64,000 nt of DNA from Thermobacillus sp. ZCTH02-B1 (lineage in GTDB: Bacteria; Bacillota; Bacilli; Paenibacillales; Paenibacillaceae), in the NCBI RefSeq assembly GCF_002159085.1, contig NZ_LZRU01000035.1, positions 83,866 through 147,865 of the forward strand, given 5' to 3'. The notes beneath the pieces were generated by a model. The model saw only the letters and a program-made list of their open reading frames with translations, did not search any database and had not been told where the DNA came from. Within the stretch, counting starts at the first letter, position 1. Every line of letters starts with the position of its first letter. Below are positions 1 through 9,336 of the stretch, piece after piece. The position numbers were made by a program, and so were the translations under genes.

Positions 1-1
1 T

Positions 2-949
2 TTTCCCGACCTGGCGTGGCGCGATCCGCCGCAGCCGCAGTCGGCCAGATGCCGGTACGAACGGCCCGGCAGCGAAGTGAAATGGCTGCTCGTGCACCTG
101 ACGCCGCTGGTTGGAGCCGGGGAGGGTGACGCCGGTTCCGCGGTCGGCATGCTGCAGGTGGAAGATCTGTCCGACTCCGTCAAGCTGGAGAACGAAATCC
201 GCAGGCTGACGAGGGACGCGGACGCGATGTACGGCGCGGAGAACCTGATCCAGTCCGAGAAGCTTGCCGCCGCGGGTCAACTGGCCGCCGGCATCGCGCA
301 CGAGATCCGCAACCCGCTGACCTCCCTGAAGGGATTTCTGCAGTTGCTCAAATCGGGATCGTCCTCCGCGGCGAAACGGGAAGCCTACCTGACCATCATG
401 CTCGAAGAGCTGGGACGGATCGAGCAAATTCTCGGCGAGCTGCTCGTCCTGTCCCGGCCCCGCGCCGCGCAATTCGCCAGGACCGGCATCGCGCAGATGA
501 TCCGCCATGTCGTGCTGCTCCTGCAGCCGCAGGCCGTCATGCGCGGCGTTGAGATCCGGGTGCTGCCGATCCCGGACGAGGCCCATATCTACTGCGACGA
601 GAACCAGATCAAGCAGGTGCTGATCAACATCGTGAAGAACGGCATCGAGGCGATGGAGCACGGCGGCGTCCTCACGATCGAAGCCGTCGTGAACCGGGAC
701 ACCGCCGAGATCCGGGTGACCGACCAGGGAACCGGCATTCCGCCGGACAAGCTGGATCGGCTGGGCAGCCCGTTTTTCACGACGAAGGAGAACGGCACCG
801 GGCTGGGGCTGACGGTCTGCTACCGGATCGTGCGGAACCACGGCGGAAGGATCGAGGTGGACAGCCGCCCGGGCGAAGGAACGACGTTTGCGATATACCT
901 GCCCGTCGCGGGACGGCCGCCGGACGGCACCCGGGACCAACGGGCCTGA
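2..949 (+). CDS. Sensor histidine kinase, PAS/HisKA/HATPase_c, 5' end outside window
   Basis: The reading frame is open to the left edge, so the N-terminus is missing; about 315 residues are visible. The first ~60 residues look like the end of a PAS domain and lead into a short linker helix. The HisKA H-box (AGIAHEIRNPL) has the phospho-accepting His near base 299. The N-box (NQIKQVLINIVKNGIEAM) lies near 601-655, and the ATP-lid motifs DQGTGIPP and GTGLGL near 721-810. No membrane segment is in the visible part. The family autophosphorylates and passes phosphate to a response regulator or, in the sporulation kinases it resembles, to Spo0F. No response regulator lies downstream, which fits an orphan kinase of the Kin type. 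The stimulus is unknown. Confidence 0.9.
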   Translation, partial: FPDLAWRDPPQPQSARCRYERPGSEVKWLLVHLTPLVGAGEGDAGSAVGMLQVEDLSDSVKLENEIRRLTRDADAMYGAENLIQSEKLAAAGQLAAGIAHEIRNPLTSLKGFLQLLKSGSSSAAKREAYLTIMLEELGRIEQILGELLVLSRPRAAQFARTGIAQMIRHVVLLLQPQAVMRGVEIRVLPIPDEAHIYCDENQIKQVLINIVKNGIEAMEHGGVLTIEAVVNRDTAEIRVTDQGTGIPPDKLDRLGSPFFTTKENGTGLGLTVCYRIVRNHGGRIEVDSRPGEGTTFAIYLPVAGRPPDGTRDQRA

Positions 950-1019
950 AGCGCGGTTCATCGCCCGGCGCAACCCGCGGAACGCAGACATCGTAGAATG
1001 GCTGGAGGTGGACCGACGG

Positions 1020-1919
1020 ATGGATCTGAAGACCGCATACGAACGGCTCGGACTTCCCGAGAACGCATCCCGCGAAATGGTGGAGAAGCGCTATGACATG
1101 TACCTGCGCCAGGAACGCCGACGGCGCAGGGAGACGGGCGACGATCGCGAAAGCCCCGAGTTCGCGGAGATTACGCGCGCCTACCGGTTCATCCTCGAGC
1201 AGGAAGAGAAGCAGGCCGTCTCGGAGCTGAACGAGCAGCAATACGGCAAATACAAACGGTACGCCGGCCTGGCCGAGAAAATCGACCACTTCATCACCTA
1301 CTACAAATGGCACACGCTCGGCGCGCTCCTGATCGTCGCCCTCATCATCTACGGCATCCACAGCTACATCGAGCACCGGGAAGAACAGGCCCGTCTCGCC
1401 GCGCTGCCGCCGATGGACATCTACGGCATGATGCTTGGACAGTTCTATACGGAAGATTTGGACATGGAGACGGATGCGATCGAAACCGCGATGCTCGGCC
1501 ATTTCCCCGACTGGCAGCGCGTGGAATTGGAACTGCTCTCGTTCTCCCTGGAACCGCGCAGCGAGCTGGACTTCGCCATGCTCCAGAAGGCGACGGCCCT
1601 TCTCGCGACCGAGAAACCGGATATTTACATCCTGGACTCCCAGACGTATCCGTGGCTCGCCCAGTCCGGCATCCTGCTCGAGCTGGACGCGTATGTGGCC
1701 GGACGATTTGCATCGCTGCTTCCGGAGGATGCCGCGCCCAAAGCGTCGGGCGGCGAAGAGTACGGCGAGCACGTCTACGGCATCGATCTGACGTCCAGTC
1801 CGCTGATCGGGGAACTGCCGGTCTACAAGGAACGGTTCATCGTCGGCATCCGGCGGGACTCGGAGCGGATCGACAACGCCCTTCATCTGATCGAGACGTA
1901 TCTGAAAGCCATCCCTTGA
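1020..1919 (+). CDS. Membrane protein with degenerate J-domain-like N-terminus
   Basis: 299 aa. The ATG at 1020 is chosen because GGAGGTG lies 9 bases upstream (1004-1010); earlier in-frame starts would overlap the kinase. Residues 1-70 resemble a J-domain (YERLGLPENASREMVEKRY, later ITRAYRFILEQ), but the HPD tripeptide that stimulates Hsp70 is absent and is replaced by an Arg-rich stretch. One transmembrane helix is at about residues 98-117. The C-terminal ~180 residues would then be extracytoplasmic and match no domain I recognise. Related Paenibacillus proteins are usually annotated 'DnaJ domain-containing'. Function is unknown; ordinary co-chaperone activity is unlikely without HPD. Confidence 0.75.
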   Translation: MDLKTAYERLGLPENASREMVEKRYDMYLRQERRRRRETGDDRESPEFAEITRAYRFILEQEEKQAVSELNEQQYGKYKRYAGLAEKIDHFITYYKWHTLGALLIVALIIYGIHSYIEHREEQARLAALPPMDIYGMMLGQFYTEDLDMETDAIETAMLGHFPDWQRVELELLSFSLEPRSELDFAMLQKATALLATEKPDIYILDSQTYPWLAQSGILLELDAYVAGRFASLLPEDAAPKASGGEEYGEHVYGIDLTSSPLIGELPVYKERFIVGIRRDSERIDNALHLIETYLKAIP

Positions 1920-1923
1920 AGGT

Positions 1924-1964
1924 CCGGCAGGCGGCGGTCCTTTGATCCGCCGCCTGCCGGTTTT
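1924..1964 (+). terminator. Rho-independent terminator after the J-like gene
   Basis: A perfect 14-bp stem (CCGGCAGGCGGCGG at 1924-1937 and its complement at 1947-1960) is followed by TTTT on the + strand. It starts five bases after the stop codon of the J-like gene. There is no T-run on the other strand. Confidence 0.9.
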
Positions 1965-2026
1965 ATCCCCTTCGTTCAACCGCTTCCTGGACGCCTGCCG
2001 TCCATCCCCCCTTCACGCCGCCGGTT

Positions 2027-3166
2027 TCAGGGCGCCTTCCTGATCCGGCCCGGGGTCGCGACGCCCCGCCGCCATCTGAATACCAGCCGGATCAGCGGCG
2101 GCGCGGCAATCAGCACGAACAGCAGCCGGAAGATCTGATAGGCGGTGACCTGCGCCTCGTCCGCTCCGAGCACGATCGCGGTCACGGCCATCTCGCCGAG
2201 GCCGCCGGGCGCAAGCGCGAGGAACCAGGTCACGATCGATTCCCCGGCGGCGGTCGAAGAACCCCAGGCGGCCAGCGCCGTCAGGGCGATCAGCAGGCAG
2301 GCGAAGAGCAGCGACAGCGGGCCGAACCGCCGGTTCGCAATCAGAATCCGCGGCTGAACCCGGCAGCCGATGAAGATGCCGATGGCGAGCTGGGCGGCCG
2401 AGACAAACGGCGCCGGGACGGCCGGCCACGGAAATCCGGCGGCCGCCGACGCTCCGACGACGAGTACCGGCCCGAGGAATTCGCCCGCCGGCATGCGGAG
2501 CCGCCGGCCGATCCAGGCGGCCGGCGGCACGAGCGCCAGCCCCGCGAAGCCGGCCCCATCCGGCAGGCCGGCCAGGACGCCGGAAGCGGCCGTCGGCATC
2601 CCGGCCGCCGCGGGGCCGGAACCGCCCGCAGCCGCCCCCGCATCGCCGGCGAACCACGCCGCCAGGAACGGCACCGTGTACAGCACGACGATGAGCCGCG
2701 CCGTCTGCAGGATCGCCACGTTGCCCGGATCCGCGCCGGGCGTCTCGTCCGCGAGCAGCACCATCTGCGTCAGCCCGCCCGGCATGCTGCCGAGCACGCC
2801 GTCCTGGACGCTCAGGCCGGTCAGCCTCACCAGCAGCAGGCCGAACGCCGTGCAGACGGCCGTCCACAGCGCGGCGGCCAGCACCATGAGCGGCAGCTCG
2901 CGGGCAATCGTCAGCGCCGCATCCACCGTCATGGCGCAGCCGAGCACATAGGCGACGACCACGATCCCGGCGTCGCCGATCAGCCGCGGCCACGAAGCGA
3001 CGCCGGGTCGCACCGCGTTGAGCGCCATCACGCCGAACGCGGCGCCGAGAATCCACGGCAGCGGCAGGCCCGCCGCCGCGAACAGCCCTCCGCCCGCCGC
3101 GCCTGCGGCCAAAGTCACGAGTACGTTCCGATACGTTCGCTCCTCTCCGTACGCCTGTCTCTCCAC
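2027..3166 (-). CDS. AbrB-family (PF05145) integral membrane protein
   Basis: 379 aa from the GTG at 3166, which has GGGGGAG five bases upstream. A longer frame to 3304 is open, but its extra N-terminus is Arg/Gly-rich and unlike the family. The protein is almost entirely hydrophobic, with about ten predicted membrane helices. It shows the duplicated pattern of the family: LPLPWILGAAFG, an internal ALAPGGLGEMAV motif and a C-terminal ALGADEAQV-like segment. The family is often mislabelled 'ammonia monooxygenase' or 'AbrB regulator'; it does not bind DNA and is probably a transporter of unknown substrate. It is a single gene between convergent and codirectional neighbours. Confidence 0.8.
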   Translation of the reverse strand: MERQAYGEERTYRNVLVTLAAGAAGGGLFAAAGLPLPWILGAAFGVMALNAVRPGVASWPRLIGDAGIVVVAYVLGCAMTVDAALTIARELPLMVLAAALWTAVCTAFGLLLVRLTGLSVQDGVLGSMPGGLTQMVLLADETPGADPGNVAILQTARLIVVLYTVPFLAAWFAGDAGAAAGGSGPAAAGMPTAASGVLAGLPDGAGFAGLALVPPAAWIGRRLRMPAGEFLGPVLVVGASAAAGFPWPAVPAPFVSAAQLAIGIFIGCRVQPRILIANRRFGPLSLLFACLLIALTALAAWGSSTAAGESIVTWFLALAPGGLGEMAVTAIVLGADEAQVTAYQIFRLLFVLIAAPPLIRLVFRWRRGVATPGRIRKAP

Positions 3167-3680
3167 TCCGCACTCCCCCGGATCTTTCGTTTCTGCAGCA
3201 CACCGGTTCCTTCCCCCGCGAACCGGCATTTGCCCGCCTTCCGCAAATCCGGAAGCCGGACGCCTCCCGCGCCCGGCTCCCTCTCGCACCGACGAATGGT
3301 TCACCCGATTGATGATTCATCGCGTTAACGGTTCACGACGCTGACCATGAGCCCGGCGGGATCCGCCGGCTGCCGTCCGCATGCGTGATGCGCATTGTCC
3401 GCCGTTCTCCCGGCCGCAGGTCGAAATCGTTGCCGCGGTCCGGCCCGTCCGGTCTCCGGTTCGGGGGGAGGGCCGGGACGGTTTGTTCCCATTATAGCAC
3501 AGCGGGACGGGTGCATCGGGTCCGCGCTCCGCCCATGCCCGCCCGGGACGCGCCGTCCCGGGGCATGCCCGCGCATCGGGCTCGGCTCGCGCCATCCCGG
3601 CTTCCGGCACAGGAAGCCGGCTGCCGCCGCATCAAGCCGGACTTGGACGCCTCCCGCCCGCATGGCCCGCCCCGATCCGG
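3167..3680 (-). promoter_or_regulatory. Intergenic region with a -10 element and a small hairpin
   Basis: About 500 bases with no convincing gene; the open frames here are Arg/Pro-rich and lack ribosome sites. A perfect TATAAT reads on the minus strand at 3491-3496, without a good -35, and would give the AbrB-family gene a ~320-base leader. A 9-bp GC hairpin (CCCGGGACG at 3542-3550 with its complement at 3554-3562) sits upstream of it. Nothing else is recognised. Confidence 0.35.
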
Positions 3681-3724
3681 AAAAATGAAAAAGGCGAAGA
3701 AGGGCTTGCTTGCCCTTCTTCGCC
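3681..3724 (-). terminator. Terminator of the alpha-glucoside operon
   Basis: A 13-bp perfect stem (GGCGAAGAAGGGC at 3693-3705 and its complement at 3712-3724) is followed on the minus strand by TTTTTCATTTTT. It starts 15 bases past the glucosidase stop codon. Confidence 0.9.
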
Positions 3725-3738
3725 TCCCGTGCCAACCG

Positions 3739-5424
3739 TTACCCGACGCAGTGCAAGATCAGCGCTTCATGCGGCCTGAGCCTGATCGTATGCGCATGGG
3801 TTACCTCGCCCGCGTCGGCGTAATTGCCGAGCACCGGCTTCATCGTCCGCCCGGCGTACGGGGCCGGCAGCGTGAACGAGCCGGATTGGTCGCTGTGGTT
3901 GAGCACGACCAGCCACACCGTGTCCCCCAGCTTCCGCACGTAGGCGTACACGTGCGGATCGTCCCCGCTGATGTCCTCGAAGTCGCCGTACACCATGACC
4001 GGATGCTCCTTCCGCAGGGCGATCAGCTTCCGGTAATAGTGCAGCACCGAATCCGGATCGGCCTCCGCCGCCTCCACGTTGATCACGGCATGGTTCGGAT
4101 TCGGCCGGATCCAGGGCGTGCCGGTCGTGAAGCCCGCGTTCGGCCCGGCGCTCCATTGCATCGGCGTGCGCGAATTGTCGCGGCTGAGCGGCGCCAGCTC
4201 GCGCAGCGCATCGGCCGGATCGCGGCCGGCGGCGACCAGCTCCTCGTAGCGGCTCTTCATCATGACGTCCCGGTAGTCGTCGATCGAATCGAACCGGACG
4301 CCGGTCATCCCGATTTCCTCGCCCTGGTAGACATAGGGAATGCCCGGCAGCGTATGCACCATCGTGGCAAGCAGCTTGGCCGACTGCACGCGGAATTCCC
4401 GGTCGTTCCCGTAGCGCGATACCTGCCGCGTGTGGTCGTGGTTGTTCAGGAACTGCCCCATGACGCCCCGGCCGCTCAGCGCTTCCGCCCAGCGGCGCTG
4501 GATCCGCTTGAACCGGACCATGTCCCAGGACGGCATCTCGTCCGCGACTTCGAAATGGAACAGCGAATGCAGCTCCTTCCGCTCCTCGTCGACAAACAGC
4601 AGCCCCTTCTCCGGCGTTGCGAAGGCGACCTCGCCCACCGTCATGATGTCGTAGTGGCGGAACACCTCGCGGTTCATTTCCTGCAGGTAATCATGCAACC
4701 CGGGGTTGTGCGTGAGATAACGGATGTCGTACGGATCGGCCGCGTCCGTGAACGTCTTCGGCTTGGCCAGAAGCGCCAGCGCGTCGAGCCGGAGGCCGTC
4801 CACGCCCTTGTCCAGCCAGAAGCGGAGCATCCGGTACATCTCCCGCCGCACCTCGGGGTTCGCCCAGTTGAGATCCGGCTGGCCGATCGCGAACGAATGC
4901 ATGTAATACTGGCCGGTCGCCTCGTCGAACCGCCAGCAGCTCGGATGGAAATACGACCGCCAGTTCGTCGGCGGCCCGCCGTCCGGCGCCGGATCGCGCC
5001 AGATGTACCAGTCGCGCTTCGGATTGTCCCTGGAAGACCGCGACTCGAGGAACCAGGGGTGGCGGTCCGACGTGTGGTTCAGCACGATGTCCATCATGAT
5101 CTTCAGACCCCGCCGGTGCGCCTCCGCGACCAGCTCCTCGAAATCCGCCATCGTGCCCGCCTCCGGCGCGATCGCGTAATAATCGGAGATGTCGTAGCCG
5201 TTGTCCACGCCCGGCGACGCGTTGAACGGGTTGAGCCAGATGAAGTCGACGCCGAGCGAGCGGATGTAGTCGAGCTTCTCGATGACGCCCCTCAGGTCCC
5301 CGATGCCGTCGCCGTTCGTATCGAAGAAGCTTCGCCAATAGACCTGGTAGACGACGGATTCCTTCCACCAGGCCGGTCTGCCCAGTATGGTTTCCTCTCC
5401 CGTCATGATCTCTCTCTGTATCAT
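3739..5424 (-). CDS. GH13 alpha-glucosidase (oligo-1,6-glucosidase type)
   Basis: 561 aa, a normal length for cytoplasmic GH13 exo-alpha-glucosidases, and without a signal peptide. GH13 regions are in order: DIVLNHTSD (region I, about residue 111), GLRLDA with the nucleophile Asp (about 209), TVGEV with the acid/base Glu (about 260) and NNHDHT (about 326). The start at 5424 overlaps the upstream permease stop (ATGA); an in-frame ATG at 5406 is an alternative. As the last gene of the importer operon it should hydrolyse imported alpha-glucosides (maltose, isomaltose, trehalose, sucrose or similar) to glucose. Exact linkage specificity cannot be read from these motifs. Confidence 0.9.
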   Translation of the reverse strand: MIQREIMTGEETILGRPAWWKESVVYQVYWRSFFDTNGDGIGDLRGVIEKLDYIRSLGVDFIWLNPFNASPGVDNGYDISDYYAIAPEAGTMADFEELVAEAHRRGLKIMMDIVLNHTSDRHPWFLESRSSRDNPKRDWYIWRDPAPDGGPPTNWRSYFHPSCWRFDEATGQYYMHSFAIGQPDLNWANPEVRREMYRMLRFWLDKGVDGLRLDALALLAKPKTFTDAADPYDIRYLTHNPGLHDYLQEMNREVFRHYDIMTVGEVAFATPEKGLLFVDEERKELHSLFHFEVADEMPSWDMVRFKRIQRRWAEALSGRGVMGQFLNNHDHTRQVSRYGNDREFRVQSAKLLATMVHTLPGIPYVYQGEEIGMTGVRFDSIDDYRDVMMKSRYEELVAAGRDPADALRELAPLSRDNSRTPMQWSAGPNAGFTTGTPWIRPNPNHAVINVEAAEADPDSVLHYYRKLIALRKEHPVMVYGDFEDISGDDPHVYAYVRKLGDTVWLVVLNHSDQSGSFTLPAPYAGRTMKPVLGNYADAGEVTHAHTIRLRPHEALILHCVG

Positions 5425-6512
5425 CCTTTCACCGATCCTCCCATCAGACCGCGTACGAAGTAGCGCTGCAACGTGAAGAATACGGCGAGCGGCATCAGCA
5501 TCGACACGAAGGCCGCCGCGGTGAGCAGATGCCAGTCGTTGCCGCGCGATCCGGCGAGGCCGGCGATGTTCATCGACAGCACCTGCACGTCGGGCAGGCT
5601 GCCGAGGAAGATGAGCGCCACCAGATAGTCGTTCCAGACCCACAGGAACTGGAAGATGCAGATGGACGCCAGCGACGGCACGGTGAGCGGAAGCACGAGC
5701 CGGCTGAAGGTCGTGAAGTTGGACGCGCCGTCCATGAAGGCCGACTCGAACAGGTCACGCGGAATCTGCCGAACGGCGTTGTACATGAAGTAGGTGATGA
5801 GCGGCAGGCCGAACGCCGAGTGGGCCAGCCAGATGCCGAAGTAGGTGCCGTTCAGGCCGAGCACCGTGTAGTCGCGCAGGATCGGGATCAGCGCCACCTG
5901 CAGCGGCACGACGAGCAGCGCGACGATGATGACGAACATGACCCTGCGCCCCGGGAACCGGAGCCACGCGAACGCGTAAGCCGCGAACGACGCGATGAAC
6001 ACCGGGATGATCGTCGACGGCACGGCGACCGCGACCGTATTCCAGAAGGACCGTCCCATGCCGCTGCCCTGCTCCGTCTTCGTGCTGCCGTCCGGAAGCG
6101 CAATCTTGTACTGTTTGCCGCCGAGCACCGTCTCGTAGTTCTGCAGCGTGAACCGCAGCGTCGTGGTCCACCGCTTCTCCTGCACGCTGACGATCCGCGC
6201 CCGCCGGTTCTCCCAGATCAGACGACGGCCGTCGACGGTTACGCCGGCGCGCAGCTCCTCGTCGGTGTACGTCGCGCCGAGCACCTCGATCGGCTGGCGC
6301 AGGTCGGTCTCGCGCGGCAGCTCGATCCGTTCGACGGTCTGCCAGTCCCGGTGGGGGAAAATCGTCCACCATCCCGTCGACAGAATATCCGCCGCGGGCC
6401 GGAACGACGAGATGAGCAGCCCGATCGTCGGTATGAGCCAGATGACGCAGATGACGGCCAGCACGATATTGACCAGCCGGTTGCCTTTCCGACGCACCCT
6501 TGACCGCCGCAT
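5421..6512 (-). CDS. CUT1 ABC sugar permease, MalG/AglG type, with extracytoplasmic insert
   Basis: 363 aa, about 80 longer than a usual MalG-type permease. The first membrane helix (about 12-32) is followed by a polar insert of roughly 100 residues before the second helix near residue 155. The EAA loop that contacts the ATPase is ESAFMDGAS. A long first loop is known in AglG-type alpha-glucoside permeases, which agrees with the glucosidase next door. The ATG at 6512 overlaps the previous stop by one base (TGATG), and GGAGGGGGG gives a strong ribosome site. It should form the membrane channel with the 6512-7612 protein. Confidence 0.88.
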   Translation of the reverse strand: MRRSRVRRKGNRLVNIVLAVICVIWLIPTIGLLISSFRPAADILSTGWWTIFPHRDWQTVERIELPRETDLRQPIEVLGATYTDEELRAGVTVDGRRLIWENRRARIVSVQEKRWTTTLRFTLQNYETVLGGKQYKIALPDGSTKTEQGSGMGRSFWNTVAVAVPSTIIPVFIASFAAYAFAWLRFPGRRVMFVIIVALLVVPLQVALIPILRDYTVLGLNGTYFGIWLAHSAFGLPLITYFMYNAVRQIPRDLFESAFMDGASNFTTFSRLVLPLTVPSLASICIFQFLWVWNDYLVALIFLGSLPDVQVLSMNIAGLAGSRGNDWHLLTAAAFVSMLMPLAVFFTLQRYFVRGLMGGSVKG

Positions 6513-7612
6513 CAGAAGCCCCCCTCCCGGCGGAACTGCCGCAGATTGAACCAGATGACCGGCGTGACGGCGATGAGCAGCACGATCGCGAGCGTCGAGC
6601 CGTAGCCCGCGTTCTGATACATGAAGAGCTGCCGATAGAACTGCGTCGCCACCACTTCGGTGCCGTACTGGCCGCCCGTCATGACCATGACGACGTCAAA
6701 GATCTTCAGCGTGAAGACGATGATCGTCGTCGTCACCGACAGGATCGTGCCGGAAATGTACGGGATGATGATCCGGAAGAAAATGCGCAATTCACCCGCG
6801 CCGTCCACGCGCGCCGCTTCCAGAATGTCGTCGGGCACGTTCTTGATCGCCGCGGAGAAGAACACCATCGCGAATCCCGTCTGCATCCAGACGAGGATGA
6901 CGATCAGGAACAGGTTGTTCCACGGCTGTACCATCGTCAGCCACGCCTGCGGTTCGCCGCCGAACGCCTTCACGATCGCGTTCAAAAGCCCGATTTGCCG
7001 CTCTTCGGGCGTGTAGTAATAGACGAACTTCCAGATGACGCCCGCGGCGACGTACGAGATGGCCATCGGCATGAAGACGATCGTCTTCGCGAGCCGTTCG
7101 AAGCTGCTCCGGTCCGCCAGTATCGCGATGAGCAGGCCGAGGCAGACGCACAGCGTCGTGCCGAAGAACACCCAGAGCAAATTGTTGCGCAGCGCCGTCG
7201 CCAGCAGCCGGTCGGTGAAGACGGCGGCGTAGTTGGCCAGGCCGACGAACGTTTGGCTCGACGCGTCGAAGAAGCTGAGGTACAGCGTGCGGACGGTCGG
7301 GATCACGAGCAGCCAGCCGAGCAGCAGAACCGCCGGCCCGACGTAGATGAAGGGCAGAATCCTTCTTTTCCAGACGTCCGGATATTGTTCGACGACCCAG
7401 TTGAGCGACCAAAAGATGCTGTAGACGCCCGCTGCACCCCACGCGACGGCCAGCAGCGCGTTCGCGATCGGATGAAGCGGAGAGTCGCGGAAAAACCAGA
7501 AAATGAGACCGTGCACGCCGACATTGACGGCGGGAACCATGATCGAGATGAAGAGGAGCCAGACAATCCGCCCCACGCTCGACGCCTTTGCCGTTGCCGT
7601 CGCCGGTGCCAT
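6512..7612 (-). CDS. CUT1 ABC sugar permease, MalF/AglF type
   Basis: 366 aa from the ATG at 7612, which follows AGGGGGAA at good spacing; a GTG at 7633 has no ribosome site. Eight membrane helices are likely, with two near the N-terminus ahead of the standard six. The EAA motif is EAARVDGAG near the C-terminus. Together with the next permease it forms the heterodimeric pore of the alpha-glucoside importer. No ATPase gene is present in the operon. Confidence 0.88.
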   Translation of the reverse strand: MAPATATAKASSVGRIVWLLFISIMVPAVNVGVHGLIFWFFRDSPLHPIANALLAVAWGAAGVYSIFWSLNWVVEQYPDVWKRRILPFIYVGPAVLLLGWLLVIPTVRTLYLSFFDASSQTFVGLANYAAVFTDRLLATALRNNLLWVFFGTTLCVCLGLLIAILADRSSFERLAKTIVFMPMAISYVAAGVIWKFVYYYTPEERQIGLLNAIVKAFGGEPQAWLTMVQPWNNLFLIVILVWMQTGFAMVFFSAAIKNVPDDILEAARVDGAGELRIFFRIIIPYISGTILSVTTTIIVFTLKIFDVVMVMTGGQYGTEVVATQFYRQLFMYQNAGYGSTLAIVLLIAVTPVIWFNLRQFRREGGF

Positions 7613-7708
7613 GGCGGCCTTTCCCCCTTTCACGATTGAGCGGCGGAAGCCGCGCCGGCCTTTCCGCTGAAAGACCAGCGCGGCTCCGTCATCGGTGCGC
7701 CAAATGCG

Positions 7709-9118
7709 TTATTGATTCCAGCCGGACTGGATCGTCTCAAGCGCCTGATCCAGCGTGGCCGTGCCGCTGACGTAGTCGGTGACGCCCTTCCAGAACGTGC
7801 CCGCGCCGACGGAACCCGGCATCAGGTCGGAACCGTCGAACCGGATCGTCGAAGCCGATTGCAGGAAATCCGCCATCTTGCGTTCGGCCTCGTTCGCGTA
7901 CCAGGACGGATCCGCGCCGTTCATCGGAGGCGTCACGCCGCCGGACTGGATCCACGTCTTGAGCGATTCCGCCGTCGTAAAGAATTCCATGACCGCGCGC
8001 ACTTCCGGACGGTCGTTGAACATGGCGTAGATGTCGCCCGAGATGAGCGCCGGCGTGCCGTATTGCGGATCGATCGACGGGAACGGGAACCAGTCGAAGT
8101 CTTCTTCCGTCAGGCCTTCGGGGAAGAAGCTCGTGATGAAGCCGGCCTGGCGGTGCAGCCATGCCTTCGGCGGATTGTCAAACAGCAGCTTGACCGCGTC
8201 GCCGAACGGCGTTTGCACGATCGATTTCCGGCCGCCGTAGACGTAGTCTTCGTTGAACCAGATTTCCGCCATCTTCTCGAACGCGTTGCGCACGATCGGA
8301 TCGGTGAACGGCAGCTCGCCGTTTACCCATTTGTCATAGTTCTCCGGCGACGTCGTGCGCAGCATGATGTCCTCGATCCAGTCGGTCGCCGGCCAACCCG
8401 TCGCGGCGCCGCTCTCGATGCCGATCGCCCACGCCGGATCGCCGTCGGCCGCGATCTGCTCGGTCAGCGCGAGCAGCTCGTCCCAGGTCGTCGGGATCTT
8501 GTAGCCGGCCGCCTCGAATTCCTTCTTGTTGTACCAGACGAGGCTCTTCACGCTGCTGCGCGCCCAGATGCCGGCCATCACGTCTTCACCGTTCGGGCCC
8601 GGCATCGTCGCCATGTCGAGCCAGCTTTGGGCGTATTGCTGCTTCAGGTAGTCCTCGCCCAGGAACGTGCGGACGTCGATGACCTTGCCTTCCTTGACGA
8701 AGTTCTTCAGCAGTCCGGGCTGCGGGAAGTCCGCAATGTCCGGTGCGTTGCCGCCGTTCACGCGAACGGAGATCGTCGCTTCGAATTCCTTGGAACCTTC
8801 ATACTGGATGTCGATGCCCGTCTTCTCTTCAAATTCCTTGATGCTCTCGTTGAACTTCATTTCGTCCGCGTCGACGAACGGACCGTACATCGTGACGACC
8901 TTGCCCTTGAAGGCGCCGTCGTACGCCTGCTGCAGGTACGACCCCGTCGGCGCACCTGCATCGGAATTGCCCCCGGAATTGCCTGCATTTGCGCCGCTGT
9001 CGGCGTTCCCCGCGTTCCGGTTGTCGCTCTTGCCGCCTCCGCAGGCGGTCAGCACCAGAACGACGGCCATGAAGAAGGCGAGAAGCGAAAAGCCTCTCCT
9101 CTTCATGATGGTTTGCAT
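7709..9118 (-). CDS. Lipoprotein sugar-binding protein of the alpha-glucoside importer
   Basis: 469 aa. A signal peptide ends in a lipobox (LTAC, Cys26), followed by a Gly/Asn/Ser/Ala linker to about residue 58, typical of Gram-positive anchored receptors. The rest has the SBP_bac_1 (cluster B, AglE/MalE-like) pattern, with NGGNAPDIADFPQPG and a Trp-rich ligand-facing region. The ATG at 9118 is preceded by AGGTGAGG. It delivers sugar to the two permeases downstream. Three copies of a palindromic operator lie just upstream, so the operon is probably repressed by the LacI protein at 9500-10510. Confidence 0.9.
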   Translation of the reverse strand: MQTIMKRRGFSLLAFFMAVVLVLTACGGGKSDNRNAGNADSGANAGNSGGNSDAGAPTGSYLQQAYDGAFKGKVVTMYGPFVDADEMKFNESIKEFEEKTGIDIQYEGSKEFEATISVRVNGGNAPDIADFPQPGLLKNFVKEGKVIDVRTFLGEDYLKQQYAQSWLDMATMPGPNGEDVMAGIWARSSVKSLVWYNKKEFEAAGYKIPTTWDELLALTEQIAADGDPAWAIGIESGAATGWPATDWIEDIMLRTTSPENYDKWVNGELPFTDPIVRNAFEKMAEIWFNEDYVYGGRKSIVQTPFGDAVKLLFDNPPKAWLHRQAGFITSFFPEGLTEEDFDWFPFPSIDPQYGTPALISGDIYAMFNDRPEVRAVMEFFTTAESLKTWIQSGGVTPPMNGADPSWYANEAERKMADFLQSASTIRFDGSDLMPGSVGAGTFWKGVTDYVSGTATLDQALETIQSGWNQ

Positions 9119-9259
9119 GTGACCTCACCTTTCCTTCCCGTTTTTGTGTAGTATGCCCGGACCGGCCGCGCCGATCCGTGGATAACGGCGAAAGCCGCCC
9201 GACGTCCCGCGGCATGCGATGCCGGGAACGCGCGCCCGATCCGCCGGAAATCCCGATTC

Positions 9260-9271
9260 GAAAACCTTTTC
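9260..9271. promoter_or_regulatory. LacI-type operator O1 (GAAAACCTTTTC)
   Basis: Imperfect copy of the 12-bp palindrome found at the three other sites around this regulator; it is closest to the regulated operon, 142 bases before the start codon. Confidence 0.65.
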
Positions 9272-9336
9272 AAACCTATGCGACACCGCCGCCGAATATG
9301 AAGCGGTCGACCGGCGGAGGCCGCCATGCGGGGGAC

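Noticed and set aside
2027..3166. Reading 'AbrB family' as a transition-state DNA-binding regulator
   Set aside because: The protein is a multi-helix membrane protein of PF05145 and shares only the name with the AbrB transcription factor.
3385..5463. A 692-codon open frame on the plus strand opposite the alpha-glucosidase
   Set aside because: It is Arg/Val/His-rich with no domain or ribosome site and is the antisense shadow of a well-supported GH13 gene, as expected in high-G+C DNA.
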